Positions 23,400 to 37,740 of a stretch of 64,000 nt of DNA are shown piece after piece. A program made the position numbers and the translations under genes. The notes beneath the pieces are model-generated. The model saw only the letters and a list, made by a program, of their open reading frames with translations, was not told the origin of the DNA and did not search any database. Position 1 is the first letter of the stretch. Each line of letters opens with the position of its first letter. The stretch is from Struthio camelus (taxonomy: Eukaryota > Chordata > Aves > Struthioniformes > Struthionidae): positions 140,764,764-140,828,763 of the forward strand of contig NC_090943.1 of the NCBI RefSeq assembly GCF_040807025.1, in the 5' to 3' direction.

Positions 23400-26300
23400 T
23401 GTCCTAAATTTAATCCATGGTACTGTAATACAAATAAGGGCAGTGATAATAAAATAGGCTCTTAAATACTTGACTAAATAGTTATTAGGTATAATTACAG
23501 CCAGAAAGAAATGTTAAATACCACAAGGTAAGAATTTTTTGAAAACAGTTTCCACGTCCCTCACTCTTGATTCAAGCGTCACTTAGTAACAAGCTACTGC
23601 TGCTGAAGAACAGCACATCAGGTTTTAGCCGAGCTTGGGAGACTTGCATGCATTTCACATCTTTGGACTTCACAGTTAATTCACTAAAGGCATATCAACG
23701 TAGGCGAAAGTCATGTCTTAATAGCTTCAAAGCAGCACTGCATCAATGCATCTATAAAGTTTCTGGAACGGAGCCGGTTTCTATACAGACAACTCCATGT
23801 GCAGCGGAGGAGATCACATCTGTTTGCATGCAGCCGTGTCAATACCTCAATCGCTTGATGCTCCTACAACTGTAATTCAAGAATTATCTCAATGCTCTGG
23901 AAAATGAGACACCTTCTTTGTAAGTCAATATATGGATTCAAACGCCCAGCTTTAGACAGGTAAACTTGAAAACACGGGCAGCAGCGACTAGGCATACTCA
24001 TAAGAGCAAAAGCAAAACTACCTACCTATTTAAGTATTTGCTATGAAAATATATATATTCCATATACAAACTTACCATTATAAAATGCTCAATTCAGAAG
24101 TAGCATCTCCATCAGTAAACATCCTTAAAGGAAGATTTAACATGCTTTTTCTACCACTTGTCTCAAACACAGCACAGTTGCATATGTTCAGGATAGTTTG
24201 TATCACATCCAGCTCTTAGTGCTGCTCTTCACGGCTTAAAACATAAAAGAGAAGGTACCCGGGCCGTCTCTCCTTTCTTAGGAAGAGACATAACACTGTA
24301 TAAATCAGTGCTTCCTTAAAGCAACACAGTACTTACACATCTGTGAGTGACTTTAAGAACACGAATACTTTTTGACTCCAACAGAACTGCCAAGGGGAGA
24401 AGGTGGAAAAGGAAAAAGCAGGACAGTGGAGTATCCATCCTTCTCTGTGCCCTCAAAAGCCACAAAAACAGCTTGGGCTAGAAAGACTTTGCAAAAAGCA
24501 GGTTAATTCATAGTTAATAATCTAGGTTTTTACCTTTCACCAAAATCAGCTAGAACATCCTCACTGATTTTAGAGAGGTCTGGATTTTACTCTCTCTCTT
24601 TTTACTTGACAGAGAAAGCCTAATCTTTTGCTAGATTAACTTCTTAATGAGGCCGCTTCCCCCTTTTCTGACATTTTGGGCAGCAAGAGGCCTAGTGCTG
24701 CTAACAGCCCTTTGATGTGCTAACCCTCTACAGCATCTAGGTCCGTTCTGCTATTGGATGGTCACACCTGTTCACAGCCCCAGGGACTGAATATTTCCTC
24801 TCAACACGTCTTCCCCATCTTCCCTACTGCTGCGAACACACTGGCATCCTCTAGAAACGCATCTCATTTTCCCAGCAGCTCTGAAGGCCTGTGGTGGGTC
24901 GGCTCCACTGATCAGCTGGAGATTTTGTTTAGAAGGCTTCTTTATGCTGTTTATGTTGCTGTCAAGTCTAGCTCACCACAGACCTAACACTGCCACCTCT
25001 TTGTTTACATACCTCCACTCCAGGACATTATAACCCTCCTCTACTAACACTGCCCAGTGTGTGAAAGAGCAGCTTCTCTTTTTTTATTTTTATAAGGTTT
25101 GTTAACCACATTCCTATAAGATATTCATTCAAATTCCACCCCAAGAGACCTCTTGCTGTCAGCATTTAATTATGCTTGCATTCCTATGTAAATACAGTGT
25201 TAGCCAAAATAGAGCCTATTATAGAAGATAAGGTCAAGCACATCTTTACAAGAAAAGGAAGCTTTGGAAGCTTCTGTACTTTTGACAAGAATAACTTTCT
25301 GAGAGCAAAAAAAGTGTAAAGAACTGTGCATGGTCTGCTGGGTAAAAATCATGCTATTGAAAACAGTACTATCTCTCTTTATGCATCTTCCTTAGGAAGT
25401 TTAAGAGGACACATTTAACGTGTATCTAAAGTAGAAGCCTGTAAGACTAAAAGGTCTTTTCAGACTTTCCTTGAAAAATAATACACACTTCAGATCGCTG
25501 CTTTTAAAGGATTCACAGCTCAGGAAAGATCTCAGCAGCAGTTTTCTCCCAAGCTGGGTATCAAGTTATCTGACAGATAACTTCCCTATTTGGCTCCTGT
25601 AGGAAAAACATCTGGAGAAACATTATGTTCTAAGTTTAACCACAGATTTTATATCATAAGGTAAGCATACATTTTAAATCCTCATTTAAATCTTAAAATA
25701 CTGAAATCTCATGAATTCAAACAGGTCCCCAGCCTTCCAAATTCAAATGTGCATCACCCTTTCAAATAGGTTTAGAAAAATAACATTCTTCAAACAAGAA
25801 TACCAGACTCCACTGTGTTTAGATGGACTGGAATTGCAGCAAGTTACATGTAACTTTTTCCTCACCAACAAGAGCCCCAAACCTACTATCAGCTTTTCAG
25901 TCCCCTCCAATCTAGATCACTGCAAAAGGTGATACAAATGTAATGCACAGTGCAGCGGCTCAGTTTTCATTGAACTGGGACATCATCGTGCAGTTTAGAT
26001 TCCCAGATAGAATTATCAGTAACCACACTGAAAGGTAGGGGACTAGAATCATGGTGAACAGTTACAGAGCTATTTTAGTGACAGCAGCTTTTAAAGTTAA
26101 ACTTGTGTAAGTTTCTGTACGATGAGAAACTGCATCAGGATGATATTTCAGCACTTTTCCTGCTCAAATTCCATTTAGCTGAACAGGAATTAAACATGAG
26201 TTAACCTGCTGCTGCTTCAGAAATCAATACTCAGCACGATCCAGTGTACTCAAAATGAAAGACTCAATCCTAAAATTCAGTTTACAAGTTATTTTCTTGT

Positions 26301-27090
26301 GGAAAATGTGCCTTTGACAATCCAACCTCAATTTATCCAAAGACTCCTACATCTCTAGTGTCAGAAGTAAGTATTAGAATCATTTTTGCTCTTATAAGAG
26401 TTTACATAGATCTACCAAGTTCTTCTTTCTGCAGAAAATCAGAGAAGAATCTAGCCCAATGAATTTTTACTTATAGACCCCTGGATGCTCTAAAAACACT
26501 TCTTGATGAAGAGAGCAATGACACTCTTGCAATTAACTACGTAAATGCTGAGTATTATCCTAGTGATGTGATGTTACTCACCTGTGCTGTCTGACCTAAA
26601 GATTACTTTGGTAGCTGAGGCTACGAAACGTATTCTTGCAGATCTTCTCTGCTGCCTGCTGCTTCACTACAGAAGTGTGGAAATGATTTACGTATAGATA
26701 TAAAATCAATTTCATACAAAGGAGTCTGAATGAAAGTGTTCTATTATTCGCTTTTAAAAAAGACATTTTATTTGGTTGGAAATGCTCTGATAAAACAACA
26801 GGTCTCATTGACTGCAGCACTGAAATGCCCTAATGAATTTTTAATGTCTTTAGTTGTTTAACTGGATCTTATTACAAAGAAGCAGAAGCATGACATTTCT
26901 TTCACTGGCACACTTAAGAAATCCAGCAGAGGCATGCCAGGAAAACGTTCTGCTTTGAAAACAAGGCTCCGAGACCGATCTCAGGTTTTGAAAAAAAAAG
27001 TGTTTTGTCATGGTTTCTAGAATTAAACTACTGCTGTTAATTTGAAATTAATATTGACATTTCCTCAAACCGACTAAACTTTGTCCTGTC
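23400..27090. other. non-coding stretch, no gene seen
   Basis: AT-rich, with no recognisable transposon and no coding-like open frame. The open frames here, up to about 100 codons, have no family resemblance. I see nothing else to annotate. Confidence 0.5.
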
Positions 27091-27199
27091 ACTTACCTCA
27101 CTGTTGGTATGATACTGGGTCCATGACTGGCTGGCAGATGGCAGAAACTGATCACATTTAAAGACAAATTAAAGGTCAGAGATCTGTGGCTGCACAGAC

Positions 27200-27264
27200 A
27201 GTAAAGGCGAAATTCTGTCATTAAAGTATATGTGCCGTTCCCCCATGAAGTTAAAACATGATTT
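27200..27264 (+). repeat. possible relic of old short repeat
   Basis: GGCGAAATTCTGTCATTAAAG followed by TATATGTGCCGTTCCCCCAT resembles the sauropsid repeat phrase GGCCAAATTCTGCCATTGAAGTCAATG...CCCCATTGACTTC. Only about 60 bases can be aligned by eye, so this is tentative. Confidence 0.4.
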
Positions 27265-27299
27265 TTGAGACAAGGGTGTGTTTCATGGATTATTATTAT

Positions 27300-30200
27300 T
27301 GAAAGGCCTACAAACTGCCAGATCCCTCCAGTTTGTTCAGTAACCCCATATCACTTTATGAGACTGAACTGAGAAAGTTCACCTGAAAATTTTTTCTCAG
27401 TTTCTTCATAGAGTAATACTGTATTATCAATGTACTGATGTCTGTCATAGGTTTTAAATCCCACATGAAGTTCTGAGCAATAGAAACCTAGGCACTTTAG
27501 GACAATAAATCATTACAGACTCCTCAAGCATGTTTATCTGGCAAACAATCCATTGTGCCAAAATTTGAGAAGCCTCCCAGCTTGCCTGGAGGCTTTCTTT
27601 GCTGGAATAACCTAGGCATTATCATCACCACCAAAACAAGGGAGTTGGCTGCAGGCACGGTGGTAACACAGTGCACAAGCACAGAGAGAATAGCCCCATG
27701 CAGAGCTTGCAAAGAAGTGATTGTGAGGAGTGTAATACAATGAGCCCTGCAGAGCGCTAACGCACGTTGGAGTTGCTGTGCCAGTGCTCCACCCAACAGG
27801 CTGCATCTTCTGGCCAGCATAGTATTAGAGCTGGTCAGAGAGCCAAGCTACTTGCTCCGTTTCCTCATGAAAGAATGAGTTTAGTAATACTGCAGGGATG
27901 GGAAGAGCTTCAAAGCACACAAAGACATGGGAACTGTTTCCACGCGAAAAGAAGAGGTGCCCCTTCCCATAATGCCTTTTGCTGACCTCGGGGAAGAAGG
28001 TTCCAAAGTTCACCTGCCCATAGATTTACTTGAATGTGAAGTAACATGTGGAAAGTGGGTGTCTTCTTCCCAGAATACACTCCAGAGTGTTTGAGTGTGT
28101 ACCTCATCCTCCCCCACATTTGTTTGTTTTATCCATCTGTTATTGCCCCATATTTGATTATGAATTGAAAGCATTCTCCTGGAGCTGCACTCTGAGCTTT
28201 TTAAACTGAAGTGTTTGAATAAGGCCTGTCACTGCAGGAAGGATGTAGAGGGCATCACATTCCCCAGCTGCCTCCCATCACCCATTCCCCCTCCCTACAC
28301 CTCAAATCCACAGAGCAGCTCTGATGCAAACAGAGGGAGCTCTGAGCAGCTGCTACCTCTTCCCTCTTCCTCCTGCTAAGCAGCTTCCATGTAGGAGATG
28401 AAGCAAGAGTAACTCTGTTGCTTGCTTTCCAGTGGGTTGCGGGAGCCTGAGGGGAAACAAGACAGGAGTTCATCTGGCTCTGTCTAAGCCTACAACGGCA
28501 CATAAGTAGGGGATGGATTCCTCACCCCTACACAGTCACAAAGAAGAGGCAGGCAAAAGTTTGAAAAGGGGGTTGTGGCTCCCTAATTCTCCGTCCCAGC
28601 CACAATGCCTGGTTAAAGAAATTACTCTCATTTTTCTCAGCCTAATATAGTCCCCAAGGGACCATGCACAGTCCCACAATGTACTTCTTCTGGCAGGATC
28701 TGCAGATGTAGGACGTTTTGGCAGTACTCTAAAGCTGGGAAGTCCCCCATTTCAGAGAGCTTTCCAGGAAGGGATGTTTGGGGGTGATTTCCACTCCCTT
28801 TGCACCGGCTGAACTGAAATATGAAATAACCTGCTCAACTCTTGGGCTGAGAAGGATATTCCCTGCTCCAACCACATCCCTGCAGAGCAAGCTAGAACAC
28901 TTCTCCTCAGCCTAAAGGCTCTCTCTCCACCGCTGCCAGAGTGTGACAAAAGCTAGCAAGACTGCACGACAGCCAGCAGAGCAAGGGAACTTCTGTATTT
29001 CTTGTGCACTGTTTTTTAGGGAGCAGAATATATATCTTTTAAATATATAACCTGTTTCCTAAGAAGGATTTTTTTCCCCTGAATGACTCCAGTAAGCCAT
29101 TTGCATTTGATAATTTAACTGATATGGGGGCTGTTTCAGGTAGCAAATTTGCTGCTTTGTTCTTCACAACATGAGGAAATTTCCTTTTAGAAATAGGTTT
29201 TCAACTTCAAAGCGTTATCATCTGACACTTGAAGCACAACACACAAACCACCTGGGCTTCACATTTTGGCCATTTGTGGAGCCCAAAAGAGATGTGGAGC
29301 CAGCTCAGAGTAAGGGGGACTGAAAGACAGTTTCTGTGCGGGCTTCTGCTGCAGCCAAACAAGATGAGGGAATTAGAGACAGGGTGTGCTTCCCACCTAG
29401 AATGCCTCTCTTGCAGTTCAGAGACCTTCACGCTGCCTTATTAACATGCACTTCCCTCTCTCCTTCCAAATATGCAAACTGCACACTCTCCCAAGTCCCT
29501 CCTTAGCTTAAGGTGCTGGCATGCTCTCTACTGACTTTCTGGAAACGAGGGATTGCCAGCTATTTCCACATCCTCCTCTTGTTTCTGTTCTGACTGTGGT
29601 GCCTCTGGGCTGCCTCTTCTACTTCCCACTCTACAGGTCTGCAAGGCAAGGGCAGAAAGGCCAAAAAATAAGTGAGCAGAGTGGTATTTGCACAAGACAG
29701 AAGGGAAGATGAACAAACAGAAATTGCCTCGGGTCAGATCTGCTTATTCTCTCTATCCTGCCTTTCCAAAAAGGCAGTAGCCCAGCAACTCCCTTCATGA
29801 CTCCTCAGGTTCTTGTTAAGTTACCCAGCTATCTCTTATTCAACACCCAGCTCTGTCTCTCTCAGTTCTTAGGAAGAGAGGAGCGTCCTCTGCCTTTAGG
29901 CACAAAGGGCTGCATCAAGATGAGGTACAGGCAACTCGCTTTACTAGAATACGTGGCATATCTCAGTGCAGTACAACTGAAAAGTCTTGAACATACTATT
30001 GCAATGGTTGAAATCACTGAGTTAGGTAGGTGACGTCCCCCCCAGACCAAAAGACTGATCTAAGTTTACTCAGGACCTTACATTTTATGCTGGCCCTCTA
30101 GATAAGGAGTTACTGTACGGTGTACACAGTAAGCCTGCACCTCAGGCCTGCCCGTCACTCAGTTTAGCATTTCCCTAAGCTAAGTGTCACCTTGGCCCAG

Positions 30201-33200
30201 CTGCACAGACCCAGCTCGGTCCCTTGACCCTCTAATGCTTGCTTGCTTACTCTTCCATTTTGCAGTCTCACAGATCCTCCTCACTCCATACCTTCCAGAC
30301 TAGAAATGTTGTGGCTGTAACAGTCTCCACCAAACCTTTCCCTGGCCTAGGCTACGAAGGACCTCCACCTGCTGTCATGCTGTGAGTACTACTACAAACA
30401 AACCCCTTCACTCCGTTCCCAGGCCAAGTACTGCAGGGAGGGAAAGGGAAGGAAGGAAAAGGAGATAGTAAACCAACTTATTGTTCACAAGAAGGGTGGG
30501 GGAAGCATAGAGAAAAGCTGACTTGAGCTGCAAAGCTCTTTTAGTTTCCTCCTTCTCCCGTAAGGACAATTTCTGCTGTTCCCATTCTTCCCTTATCCCA
30601 CTCTCCCTACTCCTACCCCTAAAGGAAGATGAAAAAGTGTGCCTGCCTTTTGCAGAAGTTCTGGTTTGATGATTTTTTGTCGGAAATCAGTCAGTCAAAG
30701 CAGCATTTTCCACTGGCAAAGCTGAGAATCTCATGAAGACCTAGGCTCAAGGGATTGATAACACTGTAGGGTGTTTGTACGAATGTGTTAAATTCCCAGA
30801 ATAAGACAGGATCCAAGGATTTTTCTGGTTAATTACTCCTTTCATTTTCTACACTATTCTCATTTCAGAGTCTCTGTGTATATATTTACAGGTCCTAACA
30901 ACAGCATGTTTGTGTGATTCCAGCTGACCAAACAACATAACTATATAAATAATGACAGATGACTGAACTTTGCTATATTTTCATTTATGTAATTTTTCTT
31001 AGATCATTCACTGGTAAGTGCTTGTACTTTCATGTTTCTCACATGCAGAGGCCCTGTAGGTTAGCACACAAGAGATTCGCCTTGGCAGTCTGCACCACAG
31101 GATTGAGTGAAGAGGAATTCTCACTGTAGCTTTTTGAACCAATAACCCAGTTCTCAGTGCCATACCAGGCAGCAGGTAACAGGAATGGAGAAACAGATAT
31201 AAAACTCTGCAAAATTGGCATTGTTTTTCTTTTTTCTTTTGCCAAGTGTTCTTAGCATTGTGGTGAAATGGTCAGTGTCTGTGAAATTTCAAAATGAGTG
31301 AGTGGGGTATTGAGAAGAGGCATTAATCAAACAGGATGAATGAACATAAGGTGAAGCATCTTCATCATAGGCAGTAAGCAGAGCTACAGCACGTTTGTCC
31401 ATGATGATGGAGTATCATTTCCAATCCACATAAGCACACGAAGTTCAGAATCATTTTTAACATGTTCAGATGTTTCCTTCCTTACAAATTTAAGCACAGA
31501 CAGGAGGGAAGTTACCCAATAGTTACCCAATACCTTTGACAGGAAATCAAAGGCTACTTCTCTGAAGCCATTCTACCCGCAATCCTTTCACATTATATGG
31601 AAGGCTTACAGTATGTAGAGCACTTTCTAGACTCCCTTCACTAGCTGATAAATGCTATCCAAGGTGAATTCATTCAAATAAGCATACCAAAAAAGACAAG
31701 TTGCAAAATCCCTTGTTTCTATCCAATATGGCAGTTCTCCACAAGGCTCCCACAAGAGGACCGAGGTTCAGAAGAGACTAGGACCACAAAGGGAATAGGA
31801 ATGTCCAAGGGCTACCCACAGGGTTCCACAACAACATTTGAATCAGGCAGCTAGAGACAACAGCATATTTTACAGTATACACTGAAATAGGCCTCAAAAT
31901 TAATCCAAGTGGACACAAATGCAGCCAGGATAGATCTACAATATAAAGCCACAAGATCTTTTTCTTGTGTATTAAGGAACTTGGTGATTCAAAATACACA
32001 AAAAACCTCAGAGCTGGCAGTAAACAGGACAGAAAGGAAGTCTTGGAGGTTGCATTCCCTTATCTGATATCAGCCTAGGCCTTCATATTTGGTCCAGCCA
32101 AAATACTAGAGGAAAATGTATTGAAACACTCAAAGAGAAAGCAGGGATCTTATTTTAGGCCTTAAATATTAGCCTGCACTGACTGACTGTGCTCATGCAA
32201 TCAAATGGCAGTGCTGTTCTCTAGAACGAAAACTCTTCATACTTCCTATGGGCTAATCTTTTCCTTTTTTTATTAAGCTCAAGCTAATCATTTTCATAAC
32301 CTTTTGTCCATGGCATCACAGCTACTTAGTAATATTTACTTTCCTTCACATCTTGTAAAATGTATGACCCCATTGCCTCTCCAGGTCATGACTGATCCAC
32401 ACATGGATCAACTCAAAATCAAAGAGCGCTCCCAGAGTTTGCGTTCTCTTACATGCTGTCTTCTGAGTGTGCCAGTTAATACCCACTAATGCTCCCTAAA
32501 GAAAAAGACATCCAAATGATTAGGAAGAAAGAGGAGGTATCACAACTTTTAAAACTTGTTGTTCAGTGCCATTTGTTGCAGGCACCAGTTTCGTAACTAA
32601 ATCTGCTGGGCGAGCTTTTCTCTTTTCTCCCCAAAGACCAGTATCTTCTGGGCTGACAACGAGAACATGTGACTTGGCACCATAGCCAACATAGGGTTGT
32701 AATTAGTAGCCAGTATAGCACTTCTGATGACCAGATAACCAGCTGAGTTTATTGCTGATAACCTATTCCCAATAATAAAGCTAGACACTATTGTAACTGC
32801 TATATGGTCTAGGCCACATACATGAAGTTCGTGTTCATGCCCACTCACAAAAAACATAAAAGCCAGCAAAAGTGCCAATAGTTGATAGCAGAGTAAAGGC
32901 TTTCCTTGAAGAAAAGCAGAAAAGATCCAGCTGGAATATTTCCATCAGAAATAAGACTCAAAATTAAATTTTACAATAAACTATTACTGACTGAATGTAC
33001 TTCTACCTTAATCCCAAATTTTGAATAGTGGCACCCATATGATTTTTTTTTCACCATATAAATTATAAAGGACAATTGTCCAGAAGAGTGAAACTAATTA
33101 ATCAGTCACCTTCAGTGGTTAAACTTTCAGGAAGAGACATCTATGCTGCATACTGACTAGTTCATCAGTAAACTCCAGGAATGCACACCTGCCATATTGA

Positions 33201-36200
33201 AAAGGAGAACACAAGTGTCATAAACCTACCAAAGCTCCATGTGGTACCATGTGGGTACGCTGAAACCTTTGTGCTTTGCATCGTCTCTCTTCAGAGTGGG
33301 ATCATCTGCATTCTCTGCCTTGGAGAAAGGTCCTCTATGGCTTCTGCTGCCTCTGGCAAACTCATAAAAGGGATGTGAAATACAGAGGCATAGTCTATGA
33401 ATAGAGCAAAACAGAGAGGAAAACTCCCATTATCTCTTTAGTGCATTGAATTTTCAAAAGAGCATGAAAACTTTCTTGGAAATCTTCTGGAATAAAAAAA
33501 TGTACAGAATCAAGTATAATACTGCCTGACCCTTACTTCATCTTTTAACCTTGGATAGAAAAAGTAAAGAAACGGTCAGCTCAGGAAGGCTTCCAGAAGA
33601 AATACTTTTCTAAAACATTTCTGAACAGTCTGGACATTACAGAATTTTTGCTCATTGCCAATCTTTTCTTGATGATGAGAGCCTCTTCTTTATCTAGGTC
33701 AATCCTATCATGGTAAAGTGATCACTGGATAGTCACTGACTATGTAATGAAACCAAAGCAAATGGATAATTTTCAGGTGAATGAAAGAATACTGAAATAC
33801 TAAATTAGGAAAAGCTATATCTGGAGGTCACGTGCAGAGGTGCAAACACTACAGACAGTATCAGCAGTGGCCAGAGGTCAAGAAGAGTACAGATCGATTA
33901 CCTAGAATTTAACACGCATACTCCCCTGTCTGAATGGAATATCGGGTCTTAAAATGTAATTTTCAGTCTGGGAGCCGGTGCTGCTGTTCGGATTTGAGTT
34001 TTGCATTTCAGCTTTTAAAAACACAGCCCAGTCTTCAGAGACGTCTTTCCTGGGAAGCTTAAAAAAAGAGCTATGGGGAGAAAGGTGTGGAGAAGAGGAC
34101 CTGTGTTCTCTTCCAATAGGATCCCACTATATAACACACTGCCCATAGTATTACTACGAGAGAAACTCCTGAGAAGCCTGAAGGAATGCACTAAGTGTGT
34201 GGGAGAACAGGCAGGGATCTCTGCAAGATTCAGGCCAAGCACTGAACATTTTCTTCCTGCAACATTACTGGCCTTTTTTGTTAGTTTGCCTGATAAAAAT
34301 ATTAGCCGCTTTGCTCTGAAGCAGAAGGAAGGACTAAAGCAACATAAAGCCATTTAGGCTGCCCACCATGTAAGTGAAGCCTTGCACAGGAGAGCTGCCA
34401 CACTGGTTTATGTAGCACCTCTTGCCCAGCTCCACAAGTGGGAGGGAGAACCAAGCAACATAGTGTTACAAGCCCCTGAAGTATGCTTGCTCTTGTATAT
34501 CCCTCATCTACCACCAATACTAACACTGCAGATCTGTCCAATTTGGAAATGCAAGTTCAAAAAACTACACAGGCCTTTCCACTCTCTCTGCTGACTTCTA
34601 TGCAGCTGCTAAACTTGTGCTTGAAATGTTTATGTTAAGAGTTTGGTGTGAACTGTGAACTGGGCTATTTTGCATAGCTGGTTGAAAATGTTTTTTCCCT
34701 CCATTTTCAGAAATGGGCAAAACATCAAATATTTCTGTAAAGCTTTTAAAATTCTGCAGTCTGCAGAAGATGTTCTAAATCTTCTAAATGAAAATTGAAC
34801 ATTTTCAAGCAAAGCAAGTATTTTTCTGGAACAATGTTGTATTGTTGGAAATGAGTTTAAAAGCATTCAGACAATCCTAATCACTAAGCTATAGAGAAAA
34901 ATAGTATGGGTGATTCCGCATGACTTCCGTAACTTCCAAGTGTGTATAGATGCCTATAAAGAACTGCCTAACACAAGCAGTATAGTGCAAATTCTTAGTA
35001 GAAATGGAAATTAGTAACAGCATTGTAAACATTCATGAGTTTGTAATGTACTTCATATTTATTTTGGTCTCAGATCCATCATGAGAAGAGAAAGAGCTTG
35101 TAATTTCTTGATGAAGTAATTTAGTGAATGGGGGTGAAGAGAGTAATTTAATGAATGGCTTGAAGAATTTTTGACAGCCATGCAGTTCTCTCATCCTATT
35201 AAGCACTGTGTTCATTTTTTTTATGTGTAATGGTTCAGCATAGTGTGCCACATCGCTAAAAACAGGATGAATGGAAAATCCTAAATTTCTGTGACAAAGA
35301 ATCAGGATACAAATGAATGAATTCCTCCCTTGCTATTTGGAATTGGTCTGACAGGCACAGTTTTTCCTGTTTTGCATTTTTTTGCATCCCAAACTATGTT
35401 AATGTACTTAGGCACACTCTGGTGTGCAATACAGTATCACAACAATACCTGTAGTGGGATATACAAAGTGTATTATGGCCAAGTGACAGTAGTGAAGGAC
35501 TCCAAAAAATTAAGACAGGACATGCTTTCAGCTCGGCAGACCAGAGCACAGATACACCTTTCCCAAGGCAGTCAAAAAGTCTAATGATGAGGGTCACATG
35601 CAGTGCTCAAGCAGACTGCCCAGAAAGAAGCTAGATCAGCTTAAGAAAATGCCAAAGGATAACACAAAGCCACAAATGGCTGGAACCTCAGTTTGAATCC
35701 ATCCGTTGATGTAATTAGGAATATTCATCTGCAGCACCTGTTAATCTGGCTTTCTCTAGCTACAAGAGCTGCAGAATGCTCTGCAGAACCATTCAGTAGC
35801 CTTTCTGACATCCCTGGCCTACAGCTACAGCACATATTCTGAAAGAAAACTGACTTTTCTTTATTCTGTTCACATTCAGAAGCTCCTGTTTTTTAGGTGT
35901 TGAAAATCACTGTGGAATCAGCAAGCTACAAAGAACACAAGTAATCCAGTGTTACTATCTCTCTTCAAACACCTTATTTATTTTTAGGCAGGAAACAAAT
36001 GAAACATAAGACACCAGTGAATCAAGCCCCTTTCCCTCTTAGAGAAGACTACATGAGAATTCAAACGTCTCTATATAATTCACAGATTCCTGAGTTCACA
36101 TGAACAGCAGCAAAAGAGGAAAATTGCTCCATATCCTGTAGAGAGGAAATGAAAGGTATCAGGAAGAGAAGAATGTGCTGTGTGGTGCGAAAACTCTGTT

Positions 36201-37330
36201 TTGATTCCTGATGCTAAACATCTGCCATATTTTTGTGTAGAATCACTTGACTTTAGTGAGAGAATAGCATCTTCAGGACTGTGCAAAGCCTATTCCAGAC
36301 TCAAGCTGTCTGAATTGGCAGCTGTGGGATCACCCACAGGAAGCATGGGACCTTGGAAGAAAAAGTGTAGGAGTACATCCTGTGGGGATAGATAAAAGTC
36401 AGAGCTAGGCTATGGGAATCTCTTCAGAACAAACATGCAAATACAGTTTCGCAAGTCAAAGTCCCAACTGTTTGTTTAGGGAGTTTTTTGTTATTTGTTG
36501 CTTTTATTTGGCTTTCACAGAAGCAACAGAAAAAGGATCTCAGAAAAAAAGATGAATGAAATCAAAAGCTTAGATGTTTTCTTCATTGTTTGGCGTGAGT
36601 TCATATGCTTTATATGCACTGCCATAGCCCTCTTTTTATCTATGCCATCAGGTAGAAGAATGCCATAACATACCTATTTCTGGTCCATCGAGCCTGACAG
36701 TCTCTCTCCACACACAGCCAATATGGGTAGCACTAGAGCAAAGCTGCCTGTACTTTCTTCACTGTCACTGTCTTGCAGACAGATGCCTCCCTTAATCCAA
36801 ATGTAACCTTACAATTACCAGCTATGAAATTGTTCATGAGGAAAAGTAATAATGGGAAAGTATTTTATCTATTTATTAATTATAAAGTGCTCCCAGTAGC
36901 TGAAATCAAGTAGAAAAAGCCAGTGTCATGCAAACAGAAATCTTCCCATAGAATACCAACAGGTGAATGAGAGACCCTCTGCCAGAAGAACACACCGTGT
37001 ACTCATATCCCTCATACTGCTATCCTCAAATAACAGGCGCATCTTCCTTGTCATCTTTACATGCCTTGCTGAATACAGTTTGATGGATTTATTTTTACCT
37101 TACCTAGGTGATATCTGCATTTACTGTTTGTGTCTGACATTCTTCTCAGTCTTTCAGTCAACTGACTCCTATTTGCTCTAATAATATCCTGCAAAACTGA
37201 TGCTCACAATTGTGTCAATTATCATTTCCTTTTCTGTTTGAATGTTCCTTGTTCTTACGTCACTGGGAAAGGTAAAAAGCAGTTTTTAGTTGGCTTTCTG
37301 CCTACTATCTATTATTTCTAGTGTGATATT
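27300..37330. other. 10-kb non-coding stretch with few features
   Basis: No gene, RNA gene or clear mobile element is seen. The sequence between 27.5 and 30.5 kb is noticeably richer in G+C than its flanks but lacks CpG density. An 11-base unit GTTACCCAATA is tandemly duplicated at 31511-31532. A candidate spliced segment at 30266-30381 is described in the findings. All open frames are short and unrecognised. Confidence 0.45.
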
Positions 37331-37339
37331 TTTGCTATG

Positions 37340-37740
37340 TATGCTCTTGCTTTTTAACTTTCCAGAGTAAATAATCCTAGTATTTTTGATCTCTTCTCAA
37401 CAGGAGTATGTTCTCTGTTGTTCTCTGACACTACCTGTCTGGAGTTCTTCTCTACTTTTGTGCCTTTCTGTTTTCAGATGAGGTTACTAAAACCAAATGC
37501 AATAATCAAACTGAGGATGTGGCATCTTAAATGCAGTATATAATACTCTTTATGTTATTGCCTATGCACCTCTAACATGCAGTCTACTACATCATTTTTC
37601 TGTCAAACTGCCAGAACAGACATTCACTGTCTTGTCTACGATGAATCCTAGATCTTCTTGTTTCCCAAGAGGTTACTACTAAATTCAGAACTCATTCACA
37701 TGAAAGGATCATTTAAAGTGTATTTCCACGTCTGTCTGTT
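37340..37740 (-). mobile_element. CR1/L3-type LINE relic, interior of 3' region
   Basis: The plus strand follows, in order, phrases of the reverse complement of CR1-type LINEs: AGTAAATAATCCTAGTATTT and ATCTCTTCTCAACAGGAGTA (consensus CAAATAACCCCAATT..CTCATAGGAGATG), a degraded CCAGAACTG..GCAGTATTCAAGATG equivalent, then ..CTGTCTTGTCTACGATGAATCCTAGATC followed by TTCTTG and AGAGGTTACTAC (consensus ..ATCCACAATGACTCCCAAGATCTCTTTCTTGAGTGGTAAC..). This is the part of the element upstream of the 3' tail, on the minus strand. It is strongly diverged and has no open frame. Confidence 0.65.
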
